Source of the DNA: Reyranella sp.
GTDB lineage: Bacteria > Pseudomonadota > Alphaproteobacteria > Reyranellales > Reyranellaceae
Assembly: GCA_004296815.1 (NCBI GenBank)
Contig: SCVT01000188.1
Coordinates: forward strand, 1 to 13,184
Direction: 5' to 3'
Length of the DNA: 13,184 nucleotides
The translations under genes were made by a program, and so were the position numbers. Positions 1 through 6,330 of this stretch are shown one piece after another; positions within the stretch are counted from its first letter, which is position 1, and each line of letters begins with the position of its first letter. A model generated the notes under the pieces. That model was not told where the DNA came from. It did not search any database and saw nothing but the letters and a program-made list of their open reading frames with translations.

Positions 1-693
1 GCCGTCGCGCAGCTCGACGCCTTCGGCGCGCAGGCGGGACACCACGATGGCGGAGAGTTCCGGGTCGTCTTTCGCCAGGAATGTCGCGGCCTCGAGGACC
101 GTCACGCGGGATCCCAGCCGCCTGAACGCCTGCGCCATCTCGAGACCGATCGGGCCGCCGCCGATCACCACGAGGTGCGCAGGGAGCGTGCGGTTGGCGA
201 AGATCGTCTCGTTGGTGAAATGCGGCGTCTCGGCGAGGCCGGGGATCGGCGGCAAGGTCGGCCGCGAGCCGGTGGCGAGCACGATGCGCTTGCTGCGGAT
301 GCGGTGGCTGCCGGCCTGCAGCTCTGTCCGGGCGACGAAGCGCGCCTCTTCCTTCAGGACGCGCACGCCGAGCTTCTCGAAGCGCTCGACCGAATCGTTG
401 GGCGCGATGGCGGCGATCACGCCGGCGACGTGATCCATGACCTTGTCGAAGTCGACCGCGGGCTCGACCGGCGCGATGCCGAAGGCGCCGCCGCTGCGCT
501 GCGCCTGTGCGGCCTTGGCTGCCGCGATCAGGGCCTTCGACGGCACGCAGCCGAAGTTGAGGCAATCGCCGCCCATCAGGGCGCGTTCGACCAGCACGAC
601 GTCGAGGCCGAGCTGGGCGGCGCCTGCCTCGACCACGAGGCCGGCCGAGCCGCCGCCCACGACGCAGACGTCGGGCGTGAGCGTGCCGCTCAT
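1..693 (-). CDS. FAD-dependent pyridine nucleotide-disulfide oxidoreductase, N-terminal 231 residues (cut by window edge)
   Basis: Flavoprotein of the dihydrolipoamide dehydrogenase / mercuric reductase / glutathione reductase class, which moves electrons from NAD(P)H through FAD to a redox-active cysteine pair. I translated it by hand from the ATG at 693; the frame stays open to base 1, so the C-terminal NAD/dimerisation part is missing. Visible: FAD-binding GGGSAG at residues 13-18, the disulfide site GGDCLNFGCVPSK (Cys44 and Cys49), ATGSRP near 140-145, and the NAD(P)-binding GGGPIGLE at 178-185. The start lies one base after the stop of the TVP38-like gene, so the two are surely co-transcribed. 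No heavy-metal-associated domain precedes the FAD motif, so I do not call it MerA. Class is certain; substrate is unknown. Confidence 0.9.
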   Translation of the reverse strand, partial: MSGTLTPDVCVVGGGSAGLVVEAGAAQLGLDVVLVERALMGGDCLNFGCVPSKALIAAAKAAQAQRSGGAFGIAPVEPAVDFDKVMDHVAGVIAAIAPNDSVERFEKLGVRVLKEEARFVARTELQAGSHRIRSKRIVLATGSRPTLPPIPGLAETPHFTNETIFANRTLPAHLVVIGGGPIGLEMAQAFRRLGSRVTVLEAATFLAKDDPELSAIVVSRLRAEGVELRDG

Positions 694-694
694 G

Positions 695-1402
695 TCAGCT
701 GTCGCTCCGGCCGCGCCAGCGCGAATAGACGACCGGCACCAACGACAGCGCCGCCAGCCCCAGCAGCGGCAGCAGGACATGCCATTCGAAGATGATACCG
801 AGGTTGGGATGCTCGCCGCGCTTCAGCACCTTGCCGAGACCGTCACCGACGCTCGAATAGACCACGGCGGCCGGCACGATGCCGATCAGCGTCGCCAGCA
901 CGTAGCGATCGAGCCGCATGCCGAGCAGGGCCGGCACGATGTTGACCAGCCAGAAGGGGAAGACCGGCACGAGTCGAAGAAACAGGAGATAGCTGAAGTC
1001 ATTGCGGCGGAAACCCGCTTCGAGGCGCGCCAGCGAAGCTCCGGCACGGGCGCGGAAAAGATCGTAGAAGGCCGTGCGTGCAGCGAGGAAGACAGCGATC
1101 GATCCCAGCGTCGCCCCGACGACCGAGAGGACCGCGCCCATCCAGATGCCGAACAGGAAGCCGCCCACCGGCGTGATCAGGACCGCCACGGGCAGCGAAA
1201 AGGCGACGATCACGGCATAGGCGGCAAGGAAGCAGATCGCGGCGAGCAGCGTGTGGGCGGCGACCCATGCGGTGACGACCGCCTTGTGTCGGGCCAGCAT
1301 GTCGTACGAGAGGTAGCGCTCGAGACCGAGCAGCAGGAAAAGCACCAGCCCCGCCAGCAGGATCGTGACCGGCAGGAGCCGACGCAGCAGGGACGAACTC
1401 AT
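695..1402 (-). CDS. TVP38/TMEM64 (DedA-like, SNARE-associated) membrane protein
   Basis: Integral inner-membrane protein of 235 residues. Hydrophobic segments lie at about 10-27, 50-70, 75-108, 136-156, 165-185 and 207-226. The family core is clear: a glycine-rich segment with GGFLFGIWMGA (80-90), then FLAART (105-110), and a second re-entrant half with FLRLVPVFPFWLVN (141-154). Family members are proposed to act in lipid scrambling or small-molecule transport; no specific substrate can be read here. The frame is open 45 codons further upstream (to 1537), overlapping the GST gene, but I chose the ATG at 1402: it has AAGGA a few bases upstream, and the upstream residues are polar and unlike the family. 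It precedes the oxidoreductase gene by one base and follows the GST gene by 65 bases on the same strand. Confidence 0.85.
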   Translation of the reverse strand: MSSSLLRRLLPVTILLAGLVLFLLLGLERYLSYDMLARHKAVVTAWVAAHTLLAAICFLAAYAVIVAFSLPVAVLITPVGGFLFGIWMGAVLSVVGATLGSIAVFLAARTAFYDLFRARAGASLARLEAGFRRNDFSYLLFLRLVPVFPFWLVNIVPALLGMRLDRYVLATLIGIVPAAVVYSSVGDGLGKVLKRGEHPNLGIIFEWHVLLPLLGLAALSLVPVVYSRWRGRSDS

Positions 1403-1467
1403 TTGATCCTTCGCGACGCCCGCCATCGATATTGAACGCGAGGCGGCCGACCTCAAAGCACATGCTG

Positions 1468-2115
1468 TCACGCCTGAGTGACCGGGAGCCCGGGGTCGGT
1501 CGCAGTCATGCTGGGGCGGGCTCCAATCTTCCTCCACCAGGATGCGAGTCGTTTGCGTGTCGACAGCAGCGCCGCGCCGCGAGGTGACGGTGTGAAATAG
1601 GCCATCATCGCGCCGAGATGGAGGTCGGCGAGCGAGAGCGACGGTCCGACCAGCCAGGCGTTTTCGGCAGCCAGCGCCTCGAGGGCGTCGAGCACCCTGG
1701 GTGCCGCCTCGAGACCCTTCGCCACTTCTCCCTGGTCTCCTTCGTTTCCTAGGCGCGGGCGGAACACGTCGTGGGCGAAGACCTGCCGGACCAGGGGCCA
1801 GTAGGCATAGGAATCGACCACGCCGATGATCTGATCCATGCGGGCCAGGAGCCTGGGGTCGGTCGGCTGCAGGGCCGGTCCGGAAAAGGCCCGGTCGATG
1901 TAGCGCGTGATGGCGCCAGTTTCGTAGAGGACGAAGTCGCCTTGGACGAGGGTGGGCACTCGCCCGAACGGGTGCAGGGCGAGATAGGCGGAGGGGCGGT
2001 CGGCGGCGAACGGGTTCACCTCGACCCGTTCGTAGGCTACGCCCTTCTCCTCGAGGGCAAGACGGGCGATCCGGTTGTAGACGCTGTAGTGGTAGCCGTG
2101 CAGGACGAGGCTCAT
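1468..2115 (-). CDS. Glutathione S-transferase family protein
   Basis: Cytosolic protein of 215 residues with the two-domain GST layout. The thioredoxin-like N-terminal domain (about 1-78) carries the cis-proline motif GRVPTL (Pro54) and the glutathione gamma-glutamyl-binding pair Glu65-Thr66 followed by GAITRYID. Ser11, in YHYSVYNR, is the likely residue facing the thiol. The helical C-terminal domain has the N-capping box SLADLHLG (161-168). GSTs conjugate or reduce electrophiles with glutathione; the substrate cannot be read from sequence. The start is the ATG at 2115, with AGGA seven bases upstream. It is divergent from rpmH and first in a minus-strand run with the TVP38-like and oxidoreductase genes; a shared detoxification or redox role is inference. 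Confidence 0.87.
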   Translation of the reverse strand: MSLVLHGYHYSVYNRIARLALEEKGVAYERVEVNPFAADRPSAYLALHPFGRVPTLVQGDFVLYETGAITRYIDRAFSGPALQPTDPRLLARMDQIIGVVDSYAYWPLVRQVFAHDVFRPRLGNEGDQGEVAKGLEAAPRVLDALEALAAENAWLVGPSLSLADLHLGAMMAYFTPSPRGAALLSTRKRLASWWRKIGARPSMTATDPGLPVTQA

Positions 2116-2133
2116 AGTCTATCCTAGGCCGCG

Positions 2134-2162
2134 TTGACTCCGGCGAGACACCCGCTTATTAC
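2134..2162 (+). promoter_or_regulatory. Sigma-70-type promoter of the rpmH operon
   Basis: TTGACT (2134-2139) and TATTAC (2157-2162) are separated by 17 bases, close to the housekeeping consensus. They lie in the 111-base spacer between the divergent GST gene and rpmH. Transcription would start near 2169, just before the leader hairpin and the rpmH ribosome binding site. Seen by eye only; no start site is measured. Confidence 0.6.
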
Positions 2163-2179
2163 CCTCGCCCACGGAATTT

Positions 2180-2203
2180 GCCCCCGACGCACCGCGCGGG
2201 GGC
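2180..2203 (+). promoter_or_regulatory. Leader hairpin upstream of rpmH
   Basis: GCCCCCG (2180-2186) and CGGGGGC (2197-2203) form a perfect 7-bp GC stem around a 10-base loop, inside the predicted 5' leader. It ends 9 bases before the ribosome binding site GAAGGAG (2213-2219). The following bases CTTGTGTTT are only weakly T-rich, so it is a poor terminator. A role in control or mRNA stability is inference. Confidence 0.4.
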
Positions 2204-2226
2204 CTTGTGTTTGAAGGAGTTGCGTC

Positions 2227-2361
2227 ATGAAACGCACTTATCAGCCGAGCAAGCTGGTGCGCAAGCGCCGGCACGGCTTCCGGTCGCGGATGGCGACGGT
2301 GGGTGGCCGCAAGGTCATCGCCAGCCGCCGTCGGTCCGGCCGCAAGCGCCTGTCGGCCTAG
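2227..2361 (+). CDS. rpmH: 50S ribosomal protein L34
   Basis: Very basic protein of 44 residues, a component of the large ribosomal subunit. The sequence starts MKRTYQPSK and ends GRKRLSA, matching bacterial L34 over its whole length, including the HGFRSRM segment. It was found by direct reading. The ATG is preceded by a strong GAAGGAG (2213-2219) at 7-base spacing. It is the first gene of the rpmH-rnpA-yidD-yidC-engB block and has a good promoter upstream. The rnpA reading frame is also open right through this gene in another phase (see findings). Confidence 0.97.
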   Translation: MKRTYQPSKLVRKRRHGFRSRMATVGGRKVIASRRRSGRKRLSA

Positions 2362-2366
2362 TCCAT

Positions 2367-2732
2367 TTGGCCGCGGCGCGCCTCGGGCGTCTGCCGAATC
2401 GTCGAGATTTCCTGCGCGTCCAGGCCGGGCGCCGATGCGCCATGCCTGGATTCGTGCTGCAGGTCGCGCCAGTACCGCCGGATATCGCCCTCCCCGCCCT
2501 CCGCGTGGGCTTCACGGTCAGCCGCAAGGTCGGCAATGCCGTCGTGCGCAATCGGGTCCGCAGGCGGCTGCGTGAGGTGGCCCAGCTCGAGATGCCGGGC
2601 CGGGCCCGGGCCGATCTCGATTTCGTGCTGGTCGGTCGCCAAGCCGCCCTCGCGCGCGATTTCGCAGCGCTGCGCCTCGAACTGCACGAGGCGCTGAAGC
2701 GCCTCAAGGCGCTGGCTGTCGCGACGCCATGA
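2367..2732 (+). CDS. rnpA: Ribonuclease P protein component
   Basis: Small basic protein that binds the catalytic RNA of RNase P and helps remove 5' leaders from pre-tRNA. The hallmark is [17 protein letters not shown] at residues 54-70, with the RNR core at 61-63; family similarity begins at [11 protein letters not shown] near residue 8. With the TTG at 2367 it has 121 residues, a normal family length. That start has no Shine-Dalgarno and lies 5 bases after the rpmH stop, so it would rely on coupling to rpmH translation. No ATG or GTG occurs in frame before the domain. The alternatives are TTG codons at 2178, 2205, 2211 or 2220, upstream of or just before rpmH, which would add about 50-60 residues. 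Product is certain; start is not. Confidence 0.9.
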   Translation: MAAARLGRLPNRRDFLRVQAGRRCAMPGFVLQVAPVPPDIALPALRVGFTVSRKVGNAVVRNRVRRRLREVAQLEMPGRARADLDFVLVGRQAALARDFAALRLELHEALKRLKALAVATP

Positions 2733-2796
2733 CCTGTCTCGGCGCGCGCATTGGCGGCTTGCGCCCGCCCGCTTAAATCGCCAGTTTCCGGGCCGC

Positions 2797-3054
2797 ATGA
2801 TGTCCTTGGCCCTGCGCGGCGCGATCCGGCTCTACCAGCTTTCGCTCGCCTACTTTTTCGTTGGCGCCTGCCGCTACGAGCCCTCGTGCTCGGCCTACGC
2901 GGCGGAGGCGGTCACGACGCATGGGGCCATGAAGGGCGGCTGGCTTGCCGCCCGGCGTCTCTGCCGCTGCGGCCCCTGGGGCGCCGGTGGCTACGACCCG
3001 GTGCCGTCGTCCGCTGCCCGCCCGCTTTCCTGCCACCCCGCCGAGCGCGTCTGA
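2797..3054 (+). CDS. yidD: Membrane protein insertion efficiency factor YidD
   Basis: Protein of 85 residues thought to associate with the inner membrane and aid YidC-dependent insertion. Conserved family features: [26 protein letters not shown] in pieces (RLYQ at 11-14, [10 protein letters not shown] at 25-34), then [14 protein letters not shown] (42-55), RCGP (57-60) and GGYDPVP (64-70). There is a short hydrophobic or amphipathic N-terminus and a non-conserved tail. Two adjacent ATGs (2797 and 2800) are possible; neither has a clear ribosome binding site, and no other in-frame start exists upstream. It sits in its conserved place between rnpA and yidC. Confidence 0.93.
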   Translation: MMSLALRGAIRLYQLSLAYFFVGACRYEPSCSAYAAEAVTTHGAMKGGWLAARRLCRCGPWGAGGYDPVPSSAARPLSCHPAERV

Positions 3055-3078
3055 CGCGTCACGAGAGATCACCGTAAA

Positions 3079-4893
3079 ATGGATCAGAAGAACTTCATTG
3101 TCGCGATCGTGCTGTCGGTGCTGATCATCGTCGGCTGGCAGGCGGCGTTTCCGCCGGCCAAGCCGCCGGTCAACGACACGCAGCAGGCCTCGACTCAATC
3201 CGGCGCTCCGCCGGCGCCGGCGGGCCAGAGCGGCACGCCGGGTGTCCAGCCGGGCCCGGGCGCCACGCCCGGCCAGCAGCCCGTCGTCGGCCGCCCGGAA
3301 GCGCTAGCGCTGACGCCGCGCGTCACCTTCACCACCCCCGAGCTGATCGGCTCGATCTCGCTCAAGGGCGCGCGCATCGACGACGTGCAGCTGGCGAAGT
3401 ACCGCGAGACGATCGACCCCAAGAGCCCGCCCGTTCCTGTGCTGTCGCCGGTCGGCAGCAAGCATCCCTACTACGCCGAGTTCGGCTGGTCGGCGTCGGA
3501 TTCCGCGGTCAAGGTGCCGGGCCCCGACACGATGTGGACGGCCGACGCCACGACGGTGGCGCCGGGTAAGCCGGTCAAGCTCACCTGGGACAATGGCCAG
3601 GGTCTGATCTACGGCCTCACGGTCTCGATCGACGAATTCTTCATGTTCGACGTGAAGCAGAGCGTCGAGAACAAGTCGGACAAGCCGGTCACGCTCTTCC
3701 CGTGGAGCCTCGTCGTGCGCTACGGCGAGCCCACCTACGAAGGCATGTACATCCTCCACGAGGGTCCGTACGGCGTCTTCAACGGCACGCTCAAGGAGTT
3801 CAGCTACTCGGACTTCAAGGGCAACAAGCAGCAGAAGATCAACACGACCGGCGGCTGGCTCGGCATCACCGACAAATACTGGATGGCGACGCTGATCCCC
3901 GACCAGAAGGCGAAGGTCGATGCGTCGATCAAGCAGACCGGCTCTGGCGCCGATCTGAAGTACCAGATCGACTATGTCGGCGGTGGCGTCACTGTGGCCC
4001 CGAACGGCAATGCCGTGACGGACGCCAAGTTGTTCGCGGGCGCCAAGATCGTACGGGTGATCTCCGACTACGAGACGAAGTACGGCATCGAGAAGTTCGA
4101 TCTCACGATCGATTGGGGCTGGTTCTCCTTCTTCACGCGCCCCCTGTTCTGGCTGCTCGAGTGGCTCTACGTGCACCTCGGCAACTTCGGCCTGGCGATC
4201 CTGTCGCTGACCGTCATCGTCAAGCTCGTGTTCTTCCCGCTGGCCAACAAGTCCTACGCGGCGATGAGCAAGATGAAGGCGCTGCAGCCGGAGATGGAGA
4301 AGCTCAAGGAGCGCTACGGCGAGGATCGCCAGCGCATGAACCAGGAGCTGATGCAGCTCTATCGCCGTGAGAAGGTGAATCCCGCGGCGGGCTGCCTGCC
4401 CATCCTTGTCCAGATCCCCGTCTTCTTCGCGCTCTACAAGGTGCTCTACACCACCATCGAGATGCGCCATCAGCCGTTCTACGGCTGGATCAAGGATCTC
4501 TCCGCACCCGATCCGCTGACCATTCTCACGGGCTTCGGCTTCCTGCCCTGGCACGTGCCGGAGTTCTTGGCGTTCTTCAACATCGGCCTGTGGCCCATCA
4601 TCATGGGCGTGACGATGTACCTGCAGCAGAAGCTGAACCCGCAGCCGACCGACCCGGTCCAGGCGCGCGTGTTCCAGTTCCTGCCCATCCTGTTCACCTT
4701 CATGCTGGCGCCGTTCGCGGCCGGCCTGGTGATCTACTGGGCCTGGAGCAACATCCTGTCGATCGCGCAGCAGTACTACATCATGCGTCGCCACGGCGTG
4801 CCGGTCGGCGGCGGCAAGGTGCCGGTGCCGGCGACCGCACCGGCGGCCCCCGTCGCCGAGAAGAAGAGCGGCAAGGGCGGCAAGAAAGGCTAG
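3079..4893 (+). CDS. yidC: Membrane protein insertase YidC (Oxa1 family)
   Basis: Inner-membrane insertase of 604 residues that places proteins into the membrane alone or with the Sec translocon. Layout: N-terminal membrane helix (about 5-22); a Pro/Gly/Gln-rich linker (about 31-75); the large periplasmic P1 domain (about 75-345); then the Oxa1 core with helices near 371-391, 437-458, 500-517 and 531-560. The cytoplasmic hairpin reads LQPEMEKLKERYGEDRQRMNQE. The positive residue of the hydrophilic groove is Lys382 (TVIVKLVFFPL), where E. coli has Arg366. The tail is Lys/Gly-rich (EKKSGKGGKKG), as expected for ribosome contact in Gram-negative YidC. It starts 24 bases after yidD and ends 2 bases before engB. 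Confidence 0.97.
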   Translation: MDQKNFIVAIVLSVLIIVGWQAAFPPAKPPVNDTQQASTQSGAPPAPAGQSGTPGVQPGPGATPGQQPVVGRPEALALTPRVTFTTPELIGSISLKGARIDDVQLAKYRETIDPKSPPVPVLSPVGSKHPYYAEFGWSASDSAVKVPGPDTMWTADATTVAPGKPVKLTWDNGQGLIYGLTVSIDEFFMFDVKQSVENKSDKPVTLFPWSLVVRYGEPTYEGMYILHEGPYGVFNGTLKEFSYSDFKGNKQQKINTTGGWLGITDKYWMATLIPDQKAKVDASIKQTGSGADLKYQIDYVGGGVTVAPNGNAVTDAKLFAGAKIVRVISDYETKYGIEKFDLTIDWGWFSFFTRPLFWLLEWLYVHLGNFGLAILSLTVIVKLVFFPLANKSYAAMSKMKALQPEMEKLKERYGEDRQRMNQELMQLYRREKVNPAAGCLPILVQIPVFFALYKVLYTTIEMRHQPFYGWIKDLSAPDPLTILTGFGFLPWHVPEFLAFFNIGLWPIIMGVTMYLQQKLNPQPTDPVQARVFQFLPILFTFMLAPFAAGLVIYWAWSNILSIAQQYYIMRRHGVPVGGGKVPVPATAPAAPVAEKKSGKGGKKG

Positions 4894-4895
4894 CG

Positions 4896-5531
4896 ATGGC
4901 CGAGCGCCCGCCTGAAGAGATCGAGGCGGCGCGCAAGCTCTTCGCCGGTCCTTGCGAGTTCGTCTCGGGCGCGGCGTCGGTCGAGTCGCTGCCGCCGGCG
5001 ACGCGGCCGGAGGTTGCGTTCGCCGGGCGCTCCAATGTCGGCAAGTCGAGCCTCGTCAACGCCCTCACCGGCCGCCGTACGCTCGCGCGCGTGTCGGCCA
5101 AGCCCGGCCACACCCGGCAGGTCAACTTCTTCGATCTTGCGGAGCGGCTGCTGCTGGTCGACCTGCCGGGTTACGGCTTCGCCCAGGTTTCGCGGTCGAT
5201 GAAGGAGACGTGGCAGGACCTCGCTTCCGCCTACCTGCGCGGGCGTCCGACGCTGAAACGCGTCTCCCTGCTGATCGACTCGCGCCACGGCGTGAAGGAG
5301 AGCGACAGGGAGACGATGCGCAATCTCGATAGCGCCGCCGTGTCCTATCAGCTCATCCTGACCAAGGTCGACCAGCTCAAGGCCTCCGACGTGCCGCGCG
5401 CGATTGCGGCCGCCGAGGCCGTCGCGCGCAAGCATGGTGCTGCGCATCCAGAAGTCCTGCCGACCAGCAGCGAGACCGGCTTCGGCATCGCCGAGCTTCG
5501 CGCCGAGCTCATGGCGGTCGCTGCGGCCTAG
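4896..5531 (+). CDS. engB: Ribosome biogenesis GTP-binding protein EngB (YihA/YsxC)
   Basis: Small GTPase of 211 residues required for late assembly of the large ribosomal subunit. All GTPase motifs are visible: G1 GRSNVGKS (44-51), G2 Thr73 in PGHTRQ, G3 DLPGYG (89-94), G4 TKVD (156-159) and G5 SSE (191-193). The frame is open far upstream inside yidC, but the ATG at 4896 is clearly right: protein similarity starts here, AAGG lies 6 bases upstream, and the yidC stop is 2 bases away. The 3' end overlaps the stop of the convergent oxygenase gene. It is the last gene of the rpmH block. Confidence 0.96.
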   Translation: MAERPPEEIEAARKLFAGPCEFVSGAASVESLPPATRPEVAFAGRSNVGKSSLVNALTGRRTLARVSAKPGHTRQVNFFDLAERLLLVDLPGYGFAQVSRSMKETWQDLASAYLRGRPTLKRVSLLIDSRHGVKESDRETMRNLDSAAVSYQLILTKVDQLKASDVPRAIAAAEAVARKHGAAHPEVLPTSSETGFGIAELRAELMAVAAA

Positions 5532-5536
5532 GCCGC
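5523..5536. repeat. Perfect 14-bp palindrome carrying two opposing stop codons
   Basis: GCGGCCTAGGCCGC is its own reverse complement. The central CTAG supplies TAG for engB on the plus strand (5529-5531) and TAG for the oxygenase on the minus strand (5528-5530). It has no loop and no T-run, so it is not a convincing intrinsic terminator. Confidence 0.8.
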
Positions 5537-6199
5537 GTCGTGGAAGATGATGCCCAAGGTGAAGCGCTCACCGTCCCGCAGGCTCGACACGCCGTGGCGC
5601 ATCGCGGTCCGATGCCAGCCGCGCGCCCCCTTCGACGGGCGCTCGTTCACCGCGAAGACCACGGCATCGCCCTGCTCGAGCGGGACGACTTCGCCGTGCG
5701 ACTGCATGCGTGGTCGCTGCTCCACCAGCATGAACTCGCCGCCGGAGAAATCCTTGTCCGGCCGACTGAGCAGGATCGTCGCCTGCAGCGGGAAGACCAG
5801 CTCGCCGTAGAGGTCGCGGTGCAGGCAGTTGTAGTCGCCCGCCCCGTAGCGCAGGAGCAGGGGCGTCGGCCGCTTCTGGCCGCCCTCGTGGCATTCCCGT
5901 AGCCAGCCCTTCAGGGTCGCTGGGAAGCGCTTGGGAAGCCCGAGCCGCTCGTTCCAGAGATTCGCGACCCGTGCGAGCTCGGGGTAGAGCGCCTGTCGGA
6001 GCCGCTCGACCGGCTCGGGCAACGGATAGGCGAAGTACTGGTACTCGCCCTGCCCGTAGCCGTGGCGCTGCATGACGATGTGCTTGCGGAAGCGCGGCTG
6101 CTCGGGCCACAGCGCGGCCAGCGCCTGGCACTCGGCCGGGCCGATCAGGTTCCGCACGACGGCGAAGCCGCGGGCGTCGAGGGCGTCTTGGTCGATCAT
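5528..6199 (-). CDS. 2-oxoglutarate/Fe(II)-dependent oxygenase, Oxygenase-NA-like
   Basis: Predicted non-haem iron dioxygenase of 223 residues. The iron site is visible: His127-x-Asp129 in CLHRDLYG and distal His202 in RHGVSSL, with Arg212 (ERFTLGIIFH) placed to hold 2-oxoglutarate. Blocks such as RHGYGQGEYQYFAYPLP (45-61), TPLLLRYGAGDYN (112-124) and SGGEFMLVEQRPRMQS (152-167) match, from memory, a family (COG3826/PF09859) proposed to repair alkylated DNA oxidatively; that role is not proven here. The frame extends to 6325, but I chose the ATG at 6199: it has AGGA about 8 bases upstream, and the residues before it do not look like protein. It is convergent with engB and divergent from argB. 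Confidence 0.85.
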   Translation of the reverse strand: MIDQDALDARGFAVVRNLIGPAECQALAALWPEQPRFRKHIVMQRHGYGQGEYQYFAYPLPEPVERLRQALYPELARVANLWNERLGLPKRFPATLKGWLRECHEGGQKRPTPLLLRYGAGDYNCLHRDLYGELVFPLQATILLSRPDKDFSGGEFMLVEQRPRMQSHGEVVPLEQGDAVVFAVNERPSKGARGWHRTAMRHGVSSLRDGERFTLGIIFHDAA

Positions 6200-6229
6200 C
6201 CGGACATCCTGCCGCGGGCCTGGCGCTTC

Positions 6230-6258
6230 TTCTATCCGCGGCCCGCCTGATATATGAT
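6230..6258 (+). promoter_or_regulatory. Weak candidate promoter for argB, possibly two-way
   Basis: TATGAT (6253-6258) differs from the -10 consensus at one base. The matching -35 at 17-base spacing, TTCTAT (6230-6235), is poor. The AT-rich run TGATATATGAT (6248-6258) is nearly symmetric and could also give a -10 for the divergent oxygenase gene. It is the only AT-rich patch in the 131-base divergent spacer. An inverted repeat, GCGGGCC (6214-6220) and GGCCCGC (6240-6246), surrounds the -35 region. Confidence 0.3.
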
Positions 6259-6266
6259 GCCGCCTT

Positions 6267-6296
6267 AGCCCTTTCCCTGCGCGGGAGAGGGCTTTT
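6267..6296 (+). terminator. Terminator-like hairpin upstream of argB
   Basis: An 11-bp stem (6267-6277 with 6283-6293, one G-U pair) closes a 5-base loop TGCGC and is followed directly by TTT on the plus strand. This is the shape of an intrinsic terminator reading rightwards. It lies between the divergent oxygenase and argB, 34 bases before the argB ATG. It could end read-through from the rpmH-engB transcript, act in the argB leader, or be one copy of a dispersed CCCTCTCCC-type intergenic palindrome. The opposite strand has no T-run. Confidence 0.55.
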
Positions 6297-6330
6297 GCCC
6301 ACCTAGGCACCAGCGGACGGGACAAGAGAA

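Noticed and set aside
437..1435. 332-codon plus-strand frame rich in Gln, Arg, Asp and Glu
   Set aside because: It is antisense to the oxidoreductase and TVP38-like genes and has the composition of a shadow frame.
1403..1467. Terminator between the GST and TVP38-like genes
   Set aside because: I found no stable stem with a T-run in these 65 bases; co-transcription stays possible.
2116..2226. Replication origin next to rpmH
   Set aside because: rpmH lies near oriC and dnaA in many bacteria, but I see no DnaA-box cluster, no AT-rich unwinding region and no dnaA in the window.
3304..4794. 496-codon open frame antisense to yidC
   Set aside because: It mirrors a certain gene, its residues are low-complexity and rich in Arg, His, Asp, Glu and Leu, and no family motif is visible. 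High GC at third positions produces such frames.
4590..4895. N-terminal extension of EngB inside yidC
   Set aside because: The yidC coding sequence is certain there, and EngB proteins begin at the ATG at 4896, which has its own ribosome binding site.
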